Part shown: piece after piece, positions 1-11,117 of the stretch | How positions within the stretch are numbered: position 1 is the first letter of the stretch | Layout of the letters: the number at the start of each line of letters is the position of its first letter | Origin: Atrina japonica | Lineage: Eukaryota; Mollusca; Bivalvia; Pterioida; Pinnidae | Assembly (NCBI GenBank): GCA_030159075.1 | Contig: BROG01000048.1 | Location: forward strand, 1,054,001-1,118,000 | Direction of reading: 5' to 3' | Length of the DNA stretch: 64,000 nucleotides | Position numbers and translations under genes: made by a program | The notes under the pieces: generated by a model | What the model was told of the DNA's origin: nothing | Database searches by the model: none | What the model saw: the letters and a program-made list of their open reading frames with translations, nothing else

Positions 1-380
1 GAACGATTTAATAGAACGTTGGGCGAACAGTTGTTTAGCTATCAATACGATCAAGAGATGAAAACCAAAGACAGAAACAGAGAGAATGGGCGAAACAATT
101 GCCGGGAAGTCCGTCAAAACGATCAACGAAGAGACCGATCCGCCCAAAAAGGTAGAACCCGTCGATAAAGTACAACCGTCATCCCATCAGTCCCTTTGCG
201 AAAGTAAGATATCTATATCAAACCGGCGAATTGGAAGGCGGCGGGCGCAGGAGGGCCACCGATCCCATCTGGAGCGTCGACAAACACGACATAGACAGGC
301 ATTTTCAGAATGCAAGGCATCGACCTGTATCAGCTCAAGGAACCGGCGCCTCAGAGAACGTTCGTCCGAGAGGAATTAAT
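1..380 (+). pseudogene. Polinton/Maverick-type integrase, C-terminal part, broken
   Basis: This is the end of a retroviral-type (DDE) integrase as carried by Polinton/Maverick elements and related adintovirus-like sequences. The first frame opens at base 1 with ERFNRTLGEQLF, which matches the end of the catalytic core. Near position 80 the coding signal moves to another frame (86-379: KSVKTINEET and KKVEPVDKV). Near 230 it moves again (231-413: ELEGGGRRRATDPIWSVDKH), which fits the C-terminal chromodomain-like part of these integrases. At least two frameshifts are therefore needed, and the catalytic acids lie beyond the window's left edge. The next gene is the convergent DNA polymerase, an arrangement compatible with a Polinton. 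The family call is from motif recognition. I am confident it is not an intact gene. Confidence 0.72.
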
Positions 381-414
381 TGGTCGTTTAAAAAAAAATT
401 TATTAATAATTAAT

Positions 415-3400
415 TTTTTAATAACCCGTAAGGTAACGTGTCGTACCCCGTCCTTCATCACCCGTTTATCAGTAACACAGACGTAAACTCTTTTCTCCTG
501 ATATCGATTCACGACACGTTTTTGGTTTGCGGAATCTCTCGTGATGGCGTTTTTCTCGAACGGTCGTAATCCTCTTACGCGCGTTTCTTTAACGACGTCG
601 GTCATCGCTTCTCGGTTGATGTAGAGAGAATTTTTCGTAATTCGAGACTAAATCCTTTGACCTTACACACCTTTTTTACCCGCGTTCGTTTTCGTACCAA
701 TAAGATTTGGGTCCGGTGGCGCACCACGACGTGATGAAATCACCGCCTAACTCGTCCGTCAAATCGCCCAAGTTATCGCCCGTGTCGATCGAGACCCCGT
801 CGTCGCGATCGACGTACCACACGCTATCGGTATTGAATCCCAACACCCTATCGTCGAGGGTGTCCAACACGTCGTATAACATGGTTCTGGCGTGAGCCGT
901 CGTAAAACACGCTATGTAGATGTTGACGTCCTTGGCCTGATCGACGAATTGCACTTTGAGATCGTAAGTCATCTGTACCATGTCGTCGTTGATGAACTGA
1001 ATATTGAGATTGTCTATCGTGTCGTCCAACAACAGTTTATAAAAACGTGCCGGTTCGCTCACGTATTACGTATTCGGTCTGTTTCATGTTGACCCTTTGG
1101 CCGAACTTGCCCCAGAGAGAGTTGAGACATAATTTAGAGATGGCGCGCATGCCGGGATTATAATCTATTTCACCCAAGTCGACCCCCAAACGTTCTCTGA
1201 CCATGTCTTTATAACGTTCTTCCGACTCGTAAGGGGTGTCCGGCCCGACCTTCAAAGCGGAACTTTCCATCTTGATCTTCATAAACTTCTTGACGTAGCC
1301 TCTAAAGAGGTCCGCGTCCTCGGTGGTGTAGAGAAAATCCCAAAACTTCGTAAATCTTCTCTATCTCGTACCCCTTATCCAAGGCCTTGAATAGCTCGGG
1401 AGTACACCACGTGCCCGCGAACGACCTCTGCTCGTCGGTGTGTTCGCACGGTTTCTGTGACTGCCGTTCGGCGCACGTCTTACACAGCGGGAACAAGAGC
1501 TTTTCGGCATTTCCGCATTTCATCTTGACGGGTAGGACGGGATGATATAATTTCCCGGGCGGCACGACTTTACATTTGACGAACCCCGTCCAAGTTCGAT
1601 CAACGCGCTCCGGGATTAACTATTTTGGTGGGGTGACCGACAGGTAGGTCTTATAAAACTGGACCGTCGGGTACAAACTGACAAAGTCGACGTATCGTCC
1701 CTTTTCTCTACCGTCGAAGAACCGGCCCTTCGTATCTTCTCGTTTTTCGCGAGGTTCGTTTTCTGAGAGTGTCCATCTCGAATTGGTTCCTTGTTATTGA
1801 CGGTGTTTTCGAGCGTAACACTTTTTACAACCCTTTGCCAGAAACATCCTTGAAATTCGTAAACCGTCCTCGTGTCTTCGCAGTACCCGTCGACTGGCAG
1901 AGTCACCTCGCCGCCGTTCAAACGCGTGTCGTATGACGACGCCGTCTCTCTCGGCCACGTGATCCAGCCAAGAAATGGATTTCGCGCTGTACGTATCGCG
2001 AACGACGTTATCGTACCCCATAGGACGGCTATCATCTTTTCGGGCATGTAATTACTCCTGTAAACGGTCATAGCACACGACTCGACGCTATCGTCACGTA
2101 CTGTAAAGGATCTATGTTTTCCAACGCGATAAAGTCTCCCTGAATTTCAACATGGACCGTCGTAATATGTTTGACGTCGGACGTGCAGTACTCCCTCAGT
2201 TCTTTCTGGAAATCAAACACGTCGTTCTTTCGCATCTCGTACCACTTTAAAAACTCTTCCCTGTTGCGTTTGCTCATGTAATCGACACCGTAGTGTTTTT
2301 TTACTGGGCAAACGTCCCCACGTAACGTTGGTGACACGGCTTGTTTGAAATAATGCGGGAAATAACCCTTTTTGAGTCATACCAAACGTCTTCGAAAATT
2401 CCGTCAGAGCGGATTGGACAAAATTTATGGAATCGATAAAGCGAACACAACCGACTTCCATGTACATAATCTTCGTACCGTTGTAAATGCAATAGGGTTT
2501 AAATGTTATGTTCCACGAAATACTCTATACTTTTAACAAAACTGCGCGTCATACGCTTTTGCATTGTGGGCGATGAACGTACCGACTTTCTTATCCAAGA
2601 CAAACTCGCAGAACTCGTCGACGGTAGAAAAATCGTGTTGATTACCGTCAAAGTCTTGGCACACGATAGAATTCGGTATGTGAACGCCGGTGTTCTTGCA
2701 TCGCTTCTATGTCGTAAAAATAATACTCTGTCGTCCATGTTTTACAACTGTAACAACTGGTTCTTGGTTTTGCACTCGGCCGAATTTGCATTTTCCACCC
2801 TTACATCGTTTCTGGACCATGAAACACTTGTGCGTTTCGTCATGTCGACGTATGCTCGACCAATTCGGACATTCGGGAATGACCGCATACGTGGGACTTC
2901 AAGTCCTTGACCACCCGTTCGCACTCTAAACATTTCTGAACGATGAACAAACCACGTCCGGTTCGCCGTCTTTCATACCTCTGGTGCGTTTTATGTTCCT
3001 TAAAACATTCTTCGCCCGAAAAAAAACGCTCTGTTACAATCGTCGCACACTTTCCTTTCAACCCCCCGGGGCAATCGGCAACGTAACCGAAGCACGATAG
3101 ACACTTAATCTGGACATCTGTGACGATCTCGTCTCGTATATCCCTTCTATACAAGTGTGACAGTAATATCCCCTTACCCAAAAAAACCGTTCATCTTCGT
3201 AATCACGTCGAAGTGATTTTTATTTCTTGTACAGATAGATCGCGTCGTCGTCGCTTCCTTCGGTCGTATAGATGATGGGCTCGTTGAACCGTTCGCCGTC
3301 CACCACGTTGATCTGCACGCCAGGTGATCGGCAAACGTTTTCGCGTCCTTCCAAGGTACAACCGTCATCCCGGACGGGTACGCCCGCTTCTTCGTGAAGT

Positions 3401-4126
3401 TTTAACGCTTCGACCCTTTGTAATTTACGACTGTCGTTGAAACCCGTTTCGAAGCTGGGAATTCGTCCATTTGTCTTTATGTTTTGTTGGCCACCGCCGT
3501 TCACGATGGCTCGTGCCAGACACGTGACGTCGTCGTTTTTAAATCGTGATGATACTTCTCTTCTTCGACGAGGTCTCCTTTGTTACCGGTTCTTTGGGTC
3601 TCTCCCCCTTTCCCCTCTCGGCATTATCGTAGACTGGACGACTATTTCTACTTCGTCTAAGGGCACCTCGTAATATTCTATATACTCTTGCAGCGCTGTT
3701 GAATAACTCTTCGGCTAAATCCCACGAGACGTTAATATATTTCGTACTGAACGGTTTCGGGAATTTCGAGTGATTGATGATGAGACGAAATTTATCGCCG
3801 TTTTGCAACCCTCTATCGTTTATCACCGACCTTACGAGTTGTACAAATAAACGTTCCTATATCGATAACCCGGTCGTCCCTCAACAGGACCACTCTTATA
3901 CTCGTCGAACCTGGTTTCAAAACTTTAACCTGCGCGTCGAGGAAATTCTGTCGTAACGATAGGTCTGGCCCGTGTAGACACGTTTGGGTTTAAAATATTT
4001 TTTTTTAAAATCGTCAGGAATCGGGCGATCTAATAACGGTTCGATATATTGAGTATAATAGATCTCTCGGGCGGAATCGGTAAATCCAATAACCGCTCGG
4101 TAGATCGTTTTTTGTGCATGAGACAA
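415..4126 (-). pseudogene. protein-primed family B DNA polymerase (Polinton/Maverick-like), heavily frameshifted
   Basis: Minus-strand coding fragments follow family order from about 4126 down to 415. They are an N-terminal piece (3917-4126), a piece with GDKFRLIINHSKFPKPFSTK (3539-3826), a segment near 3220-3504, a Cys/His-rich zinc-binding stretch (2840-3181), exonuclease-region pieces (2068-2738), a palm piece with MTVYRSNYMPEKM (1616-2071), and the LYHPVLPVKMK and GTWCTPELFKALDKGYEI segments (1302-1565). After these come motif B, NSLWGKFGQR (1037-1282), motif C (676-1062), and a C-terminal VRGLRPFEKN piece (351-605). Neighbouring pieces sit in different frames, so many indels have accumulated. 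Motif C reads NTDSVWYV, with Asn where the family normally has the first catalytic Asp. In life such enzymes copy the element from a protein primer. This copy cannot encode a working polymerase. Confidence 0.8.
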
Positions 4127-4386
4127 TGTTTTTAAATTGAGGTGTAATTACTTATATGGCCTTTTCAATTTTGACACACTATACCCGTTGGAGCAACTGC
4201 CCCCGGACACACTCGTGCGGTAGTTTTACCTGGCGAGCACGGAGCGTTTACGTTTTTATCGTCTATAGGCACAAATAAAATTGAAAAAACCATCTAACGC
4301 GTACAAACAAACACACACACACAGTATTTATATATATCCAACCGTTCTCGGCTAAAAGTACCAATTGATAACCGAAACTCGGGTCC
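4127..4386. other. non-coding spacer next to the polymerase remnant
   Basis: No coding signal is visible. It contains a short CA run near 4311-4322 and is AT-rich toward the right. It may include the decayed upstream flank of the polymerase gene, but I could not find a terminal inverted repeat marking the end of the Polinton. Confidence 0.4.
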
Positions 4387-4860
4387 ATTAGAACGCGACG
4401 AATTAGATGTGCAAATGATCTCAAAACGAAGAACAATTGCGAATCACAAACGGGATAGGACCAGATGTCCGGAAGGAGTCAGCGTCCTATGCTGTCATGT
4501 CACTTCGATCACAAAAGTTCCATGGAAACCTTTCTAGTTCAATGAACGAGTCAAATTCGGTGAAAAGGTCAAGTTTGGTGAAAAGCACGATTGGCGAAAG
4601 GGAGTCACTGTCTGTGGTCGTGCTCCAGAATACTATCTAATATTACTGGGAGGGGGACTTCATAATGTTTAACAAGATCCCCGTATCGACCATAAAACTC
4701 CTTCAAGTGTTCAACAGCGTAACCTTCTGTAAGCAGTTTATTAGCGAGTCGTTTCGCTCTCAGAATAAAACATTCATAAAAAGAGCATGTCCTGGCAATT
4801 GGACAGATATGGCTGTTTTGAATGACCGTAGACACAGATAGCACAGATTAACATTTGGGA
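4387..4860 (-). mobile_element. Penelope-like retroelement fragment (RT C-terminus plus 3' end), family 2
   Basis: The minus frame at 4605-4844 contains RAKRLANKLLTEGYAVEHLK and then YGRYGDLVKHYEVPLP. This matches the post-palm C-terminus of Penelope-like reverse transcriptases; compare the Naiad copy's KLLTDKLLTQGYRKPRL and YGRYNGLVCDYSV. Downstream on the minus strand (4387-4604) is a non-coding 3' end. That 3' end recurs at 40985-41180 and 41575-41690, sharing the stretch GAACAATTGCGAAT and the following CAAACGGGAT. The catalytic domain is missing, so this is a truncated dead copy. Confidence 0.7.
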
Positions 4861-5564
4861 TATTTCGCCTATACAGTGAAACTTGTATATAACGACAGGG
4901 ACACAACAAAACCAATCTTTAAAGGGAGGAAGTCATTATATATAAGTTGATTTGTACGCAAATGGTACTATTGGGAAAAGCAAAAAACAGTCTATTACCA
5001 GGTGGTCTTTATACACAGGTGGTCGCTAGAGCAGGTATTACTGTAGCTTCTTTTTTAGAGTTTTTATATTCCATTTCACTCTGACAAAATACCAGTTGAA
5101 ATTGTGGTACATTTAGACAATTACAACTTAAATGTGTTTTTTAATGTTGTTGTACACAAAATTTATCAATATTGTTTTGCAGTATTGTTGAAGAATCAGG
5201 CGGTCAAGAATATCCTAAATGCTATAAAACGCTGATCCTGTTCACCTTTAAGAGAGTTTATGTACTAACAGGTAATACACCACCTGTACAAGAAATCTAT
5301 ATGCATATACAGTGACCTTGACATCGGTGGTGTGACCTTGAGTCATTATTATGACAATCTTGCCATCCCAGAAGGAACATTTGTGCCAAGAATGTAGTTC
5401 ACGAAAAAATGTGCCATCTTGGTTAGCAATAACCATGGCTTCATTGGAATGACCTAAAGACATTGACATGGCACAACGCCTTCCTATGAGGAACATGTGT
5501 GCTTATAATATGATTGCACATATTAGATATACTTGAGCCAAGGTAATACTATGATGAGTTGTAG
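4861..5564. other. no recognisable feature
   Basis: AT-rich unique-looking DNA. The only longer open frame (5248-5496, minus, 82 aa) resembles nothing I recognise and has no splice or family support. Confidence 0.4.
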
Positions 5565-5568
5565 AAAT

Positions 5569-5705
5569 TATAGGCCGGACAAAGCGTTAGGCACGGACGA
5601 AGTACGTCTCTATACACAATATAAATTCATAATATTTAAAAACTATAGGGCGGACAAAGCGTTAGGCACGGACAAAAGTACATCTTTATATCAGAAGGCG
5701 TGAAC
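5569..5705 (+). repeat. two tandem copies of a ~75-bp unit
   Basis: The phrase GGACAAAGCGTTAGGCACGG followed by ACnnAAGTAC occurs at about 5577 and again at about 5652, in direct orientation and about 75 bp apart. It lies directly upstream of the dispersed repeat RE-1 copy at 5745. Confidence 0.6.
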
Positions 5706-5744
5706 ACGGACGTACACAAAGTCAATATGCTAAGCATGCTATTA

Positions 5745-6022
5745 ATATTATAAACATAATACAAAAGTTATAATGCTCAAGACGATATCGTTTCTGTCAA
5801 TTAGACTTCATCTGTTGAGCTCCAATTTGAAAAGTACAATGTATGTGATTTTTTCTAAAGATAAAGTGGTATCATACAAGGCCAAATAATATCTCTAAAA
5901 GTATAGCCGAAATCTGTCTAAGTGTAACCACTGTAAGCTTTAGAAAATTTTCGAATTTAAATGGTGTTAACAGTGCGAAATATTACTTTAGTATAAGATG
6001 AACAGCTGGTACCGAAATATTA
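5745..6022 (+). repeat. dispersed repeat RE-1, copy A
   Basis: It begins with TTATAAACATAATACAAAAG and includes CAAGACGATATCGTTTCTGT, the block around CTTCATCTGTTGAGCTCCAA, and GTGGTATCATACAAGGCCAA. It ends near GCTGGTACCGAAAT. Related copies are at 35625-36118 (minus), 37430-38030 (plus), 42428-42600 (plus) and 47533-47600 (minus). No coding potential. It is probably a non-autonomous mobile element; its class is unknown. Confidence 0.7.
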
Positions 6023-6325
6023 AGTCGTGTCATTATGTCAAATAAATGTTGCTTATAACCAAATTCTACGGAAAACTAATTTTTTTGGATTAAATATGAG
6101 GTAAAATATATTGCATTTAAAATAATGATTTGAAAGGTAGTGCTTGGGGAACCACTAAATTAAGTATATAAAAGTGGGGTTTTTATGTTTAAGTCTATGA
6201 CATTTAATTGAAACACATGACGTTATTCACCTTAAGTTGTTGACGTAGCGTTTAAGTGAGAAGCTCTGGCAAGACTTTTAACAATAATACAAAATATAAT
6301 AGGATTTACTCAACATAGGCAGGGG

Positions 6326-6567
6326 GCCTCTGTTGCAGAATGGTTAGAGCATTGCGCTTTAAATCGCAAGGCCTCTCACCTCTAGTTCGAATCCCGCTAG
6401 GGTCATTTCGAATTAAGTGGGAAAGTTTGCCAGTTTTCTTGCGGAAGGTCGGTGGTCTTTACCCGGGTAACCGGGTTTTCTCCTCCACCAATAAAAACTG
6501 GACGCCATCATATGACTGAAAGATTGTTGAGTATGGCGTAAAACAAAAAATCAAATCAAATCAAATA
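6326..6567 (+). mobile_element. tRNA-derived SINE (mollusc type)
   Basis: The 5' part is tRNA-like, with an A-box-like GGTTAGAGCATTGCGC at about 6352 and a B-box-like AGTTCGAATCCC at about 6383. The body contains GGAAGGTCGGTGGTCTTTAC and CTCCACCAATAAAAACTGGA, a central domain common in mollusc SINEs. It ends in ATCAAATCAAATCAAAT. Related antisense copies lie at 52475-52615 and 63545-63735. RNA polymerase III would transcribe a live copy, which would be mobilised by a LINE. Confidence 0.8.
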
Positions 6568-7651
6568 CTCAACATAGGCTGATTGTATTACATTATTGGT
6601 AGAAAATAGAAAGATTTATCAATTAAATGAATTTGCTATTTTGATCGTATTTTCAGTTTGAAAAATAATGCTCCACATAAAATCAATGTGAACTATGTTA
6701 TTTCACTCGGCCAATCTAAAAACTTTTCAAATTTTGAGACTACTTTTTCTTGTTTTATGGGATTTTTTTATGAAAATCTTCTGCTTGACGCGATGAAATA
6801 ATAGTGTTATTCATAAACAATTGCACATATCCTCTATTTATAGTATTCGTGTGTTATTCCTATACATCATTATTTAGTGATCTATGTCCCTTACATCTAA
6901 CCCCTCTGACATACAATGATGACCGTTGTCTTGGGGTGATCTGCTATTATCAACATTAGCCTTCAACTAGTCACTTAATATGTTTCATTAGTAAATAAAA
7001 TTTGCCGATCACTTTTTATACAAACGGTAATTTATAATTATTCGTCATCATCATCATCATCATCATCATCATCAATGACGTTCTATGATATCAGTCGATG
7101 ACCTCCATTATTAGAATTTAGGATACATTTTGACTTCCTTCAACATACACAAACTTCGTCCAAACTTCTGACTTTCTTAACATACATAGACTTTTGTTAT
7201 TTGTTCATTTGTCAATACACTTTGGAAAACATAATATATCACGTGACATTTCAAGTCTTTATGTTATTCCTCGTATTGCTAATTGTTTGAGCAATAAGGT
7301 TGCAAAAGTATATTATAAAGAATAAAGATAAACACATGCAAAGACGTATGGGGTTTGCTAGAATCACAGAGAGAAACAATTTAAGTCACAACACAACATG
7401 CAGTCCTTAATAAAAGTGTTATGTTTAATTGTACATTAGAGAGAAACGTTTTGGTATACTTGGTGTCAAAGATGTTCAATTACTTTTCACATCTCACTCT
7501 AATACAAATTGTTTAAAGAAAGATGTTTTCATTAAAACGGCTTCAAAAGTTCTACCAAGCACATCTGAATAAATAATACTTCGTCCTTTTCTCTAAATTT
7601 TATACTTTGGTGCTCGAAATTGGATTTTATTTGAATTTTTTTTTTACATTT
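6568..7651. other. no gene; contains an ATC microsatellite
   Basis: AT-rich DNA without long open frames. A (CAT)n run occupies about 7045-7073. Nothing else recognised. Confidence 0.5.
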
Positions 7652-8176
7652 GGCAGATTTCAAGAGTGCCAGTGTTACATGGACGGAATATGTCCCCCTG
7701 AAATAATTCTGTCATTGTTTATGTTACACAAAAGTTACATGAAATAAAGAGGAAAGATGCTAATGTTACACTTGTGCTAGTGTTACTATTGTTGGGCAGA
7801 AAATTTCAAAGGTTATTTTTAATATCAATATTCCTTCAGCTATTTAGAAGTCACCATTTCCTTATAGCTCACTGCATTTTGGGTAAATGTGCGCAGATGT
7901 AGTAAAACACAATTAATTTCCGTTTATAGTCTTACAGGTTTTGAAGACGAAAAAACTTATGTAACATTAGCAACGGATAAAGCGACCAAATCAACTATTT
8001 ACCGACTTACTTGAATTTAAATCTACTTTAGCGATATCATAATTGCAAAGTCATGCTTCTTGTGTCACAGTTATATCCACAAGATCCTGAACAAGACAAA
8101 TGATAGGACATGCATTCTGCTAATGTCATGCATGATAAACAGGACGGAAATGGGCATTGTGACCTCATTGATAAAA

Positions 8177-8269
<93 letters not shown>

Positions 8270-8582
8270 AAAGAAATAAAAATGTAAGGTACTCTTTTCA
8301 AATAATTTTGGATAGAATCTTAAAAAAAATCTGTTTTACATAATAGGTATTTTTTAACAACATTTGAGAAAAAGAACATCAGAATTAAAGGGAGTTCATT
8401 CCGTCCTATTTTGGGCTTAAGTTTTACATAAACACAGTGATTTTGTTTGATAATGTATCAGTTTGATGTAATATTACACAAAATATCATATTCATGCATA
8501 AAAAATTGAATTAGTTAATGTTATTAATTTAATTAAATTTAGTATTTCCGTCATAGTAACACTAGCACTCGTGATATCTGCC
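7652..8582. mobile_element. non-autonomous element with ~40-bp terminal inverted repeats
   Basis: The left end (about 7652-7692) reads TGGCAGATTTCAAGAGTGCC then AGTGTTACATGGACGGAATA. The reverse complement of the right end (about 8540-8582) reads TGGCAGATATCACGAGTGCT then AGTGTTACTATGACGGAAAT. The two therefore match over about 40 bp with a few mismatches. The roughly 850-bp interior has no transposase; it holds a long TA microsatellite and another partial copy of the inner repeat at about 7764 (GTGCTAGTGTTACTATT). This suits a MITE-like, non-autonomous DNA transposon. I could not identify a target-site duplication. Confidence 0.6.
8177..8266. repeat. (TA)n microsatellite, self-complementary
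   Basis: An almost pure TA run with one phase break near 8215. It is inside the TIR element. Open frames across it (poly-Tyr/Ile) are artefacts. Confidence 0.95.
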
Positions 8583-9105
8583 ATCCGGAAATTGAAAGAA
8601 AACTTCATGTAAATAACATGCAGTTAGTTATTTTATTTGTCACATACATTATGGACATATTTTCCAGAATGAATATCTCTTTGATAATTGTTACGTTCAT
8701 CAGTCAATGTTTGGATAAATTTTATAATGTCACTTTTATAGATTTCTAAACATTTTAAAATCTATGCCCGCTCCTGCCAAAGATTGTACTTCATTGCACA
8801 TTTTGATCAGTATAGTAACAATATTGAATTTATTGTTCCGGAAATTAAAAAAAGGATTGTATTCATTGTATTTATTTTACCTAAAATATTCTTTGTACTT
8901 GTAAAAGACGGAGGAAAACTCCGGAAACAATTCAATCACAGTTTCGAATCAGTAGCTTATAAAATACGTCTTGACTTTTCATTTGAACAATTCTAAGTTA
9001 TTTTCTTTCATTTGCATCAGGATTCATGTAAATTTGAATAATGCATTTTTTTTCCTACCACAATGTTTATATTTTGCATTTCTATTTCACAAGTATGTGA
9101 CTGCT

Positions 9106-9108
<3 letters not shown>
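8583..9108. other. no recognisable feature
   Basis: AT-rich DNA. Two short plus-strand open frames show no family signal. Confidence 0.4.

Positions 9109-9181
<73 letters not shown>
9109..9181 (+). repeat. (CA)n microsatellite
   Basis: About 36 uninterrupted CA repeats. Confidence 0.97.
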
Positions 9182-9183
<2 letters not shown>

Positions 9184-9649
9184 CTTAATTACAGAATTAA
9201 TTTTGTTTATTTTGTATAGTGAATCATAATTGATTGTTTTTCATACAGCCAAAACTGAAGTGTAATTATCGTTCTTGTTATTCTGACGTCGGTTGTTGAA
9301 AATCTATTTTAAAAGAATTATTGTCATCAATAACGTGTATGTGATACATTTGTTACTCACTAATGAGAGCATTAACCTGGCTATCCCTTGTTTTACTTCT
9401 ATCTGAAGTGTCTGTATTCTGAAATATACTACTGAAGTCCGAATAATACATATCATCAATGTGATAACACGTAAGGTAATGATAAACATAATATATAAAT
9501 GAGAGACTGCAAACTACTATATTTCTGTAATCACTAATTACTGTAATAAGGATGTGTTATTTGTGATTGTGCAATAACAATATATCAACCCTGTCAAATA
9601 AATGAAACGTAAGCTTTATCATATCTTATTCTAATGATTTTTCACGTAA

Positions 9650-9650
9650 T

Positions 9651-9740
<90 letters not shown>

Positions 9741-9748
9741 TATATATA
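9650..9748 (+). repeat. (TC)n microsatellite with CA/TA tail
   Basis: A TC run with one interruption near 9669, followed by ACACACA and a short TA run. Confidence 0.95.
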
Positions 9749-10914
9749 ATACAGTATAAGCACACCATGTGCTTCCTTCATGTAATGACTTGTACAAGTC
9801 ATGTTGATATATATGCTTTTGACTGTCAAAAACACATGTAATTACTTCTAAAGTTTCCTATTGGCTTTTCTTTTTACGCAAAAACTTAACAATTCTTCGG
9901 TTAAAAATTATGGCAGTCAGTTTTTATGATGAAGGAGAAAGTAATCCGATTACAATCACATCGGCCTACCTTATGTAAATTAAGTGAATTCTAAAACAAA
10001 ACGACGAACAATCGATAAACTTTCCTGAAATATTTTTGATTTGATAAATAACATATTATTGATCGAAAAAAAGCTGCAGAGATATAATACATTAGAAAAA
10101 TGTTTTATGCAAGACATGTTTCCATACACCAGAAAAAATTGCAAGACTTAAAACGATCGGAAATTTTTATTGTTATAATTGTTAACCATCGAATGCTAAC
10201 AAATGTAAAGTTGTGTTTACATCCGCTAGATAGATTCAAGTGTGACTTAAAAGATTTACATAAGCATCAATATTGAAAAACCGTATCTTAAAACAACAGC
10301 TGTGCCCCTTATGTTTTTATTTCAGCGATTCCTTTATCATATAGCTTTGTTTCGTTAACTATATTGGAAGATGACATATTTAAATTGTCTTTTTCCGGTG
10401 GTTGAAATGTTTCTTTATTCCAACTGAATTAATGAAATTTCACTGGAATTTTTATTTTTCTTTCTTTTATAAAAGTAAGGTTTTTACATCAACGTAATAT
10501 TGAACAGAGATTTTCCATTCGGAAAATGCATAACAGTAAACATATATTAATTGTCTAACCTGGAATCACTAAGATACTATTTGTTAATGATAAGAACAAT
10601 TTTACATGTGTTACAAATATTAATGGGTTCGTGTATGTCCTATACGATTATCATACTACAATAAAATAACAGTTTAAAGAATACCAGAATAGACAAGGTA
10701 AGTACTGATACCAAAATAGGAATACAGAAAATAAAACAAAGCAGCCTAATAAACATTGAAATAACAGATATATATATATATAGTCTTGGTGGTAAATGTT
10801 GTAGGTAGGTCTGATTGGTGAATGGCAAGGGGAAATATGAAGAATTAACATCGTGCATTCACATTGTAAAACTAAAAATGTTTAAATATATAAAAAAAAT
10901 TTAGATACCAAAGT
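9749..10914. other. no recognisable feature
   Basis: AT-rich sequence. Open frames at 10640-10858 are low-complexity and unsupported. A short TA run lies at about 10770-10782. Confidence 0.4.
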
Positions 10915-11117
10915 ATAAATCAATAGAATGTCCAGGACATAGATACAAATCCGGTAAAAATGGACAAACACGGACCTCTGGAAACCAAGAGGTGGGATCA
11001 GGTGCCATGGAGGAGCAAGCATATCCCCTGTCGACCGGTCACACCCGCCGTGAGTCCACAGTCAAATCCAATGAAACACGTGAGGAGTGTATCCGCGTCA
11101 CAATTGGTACAGACGTC

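Noticed and set aside
6326..6410. Functional tRNA gene
   Set aside because: A- and B-box-like words exist, but the sequence continues into a SINE body and no complete cloverleaf was evident.
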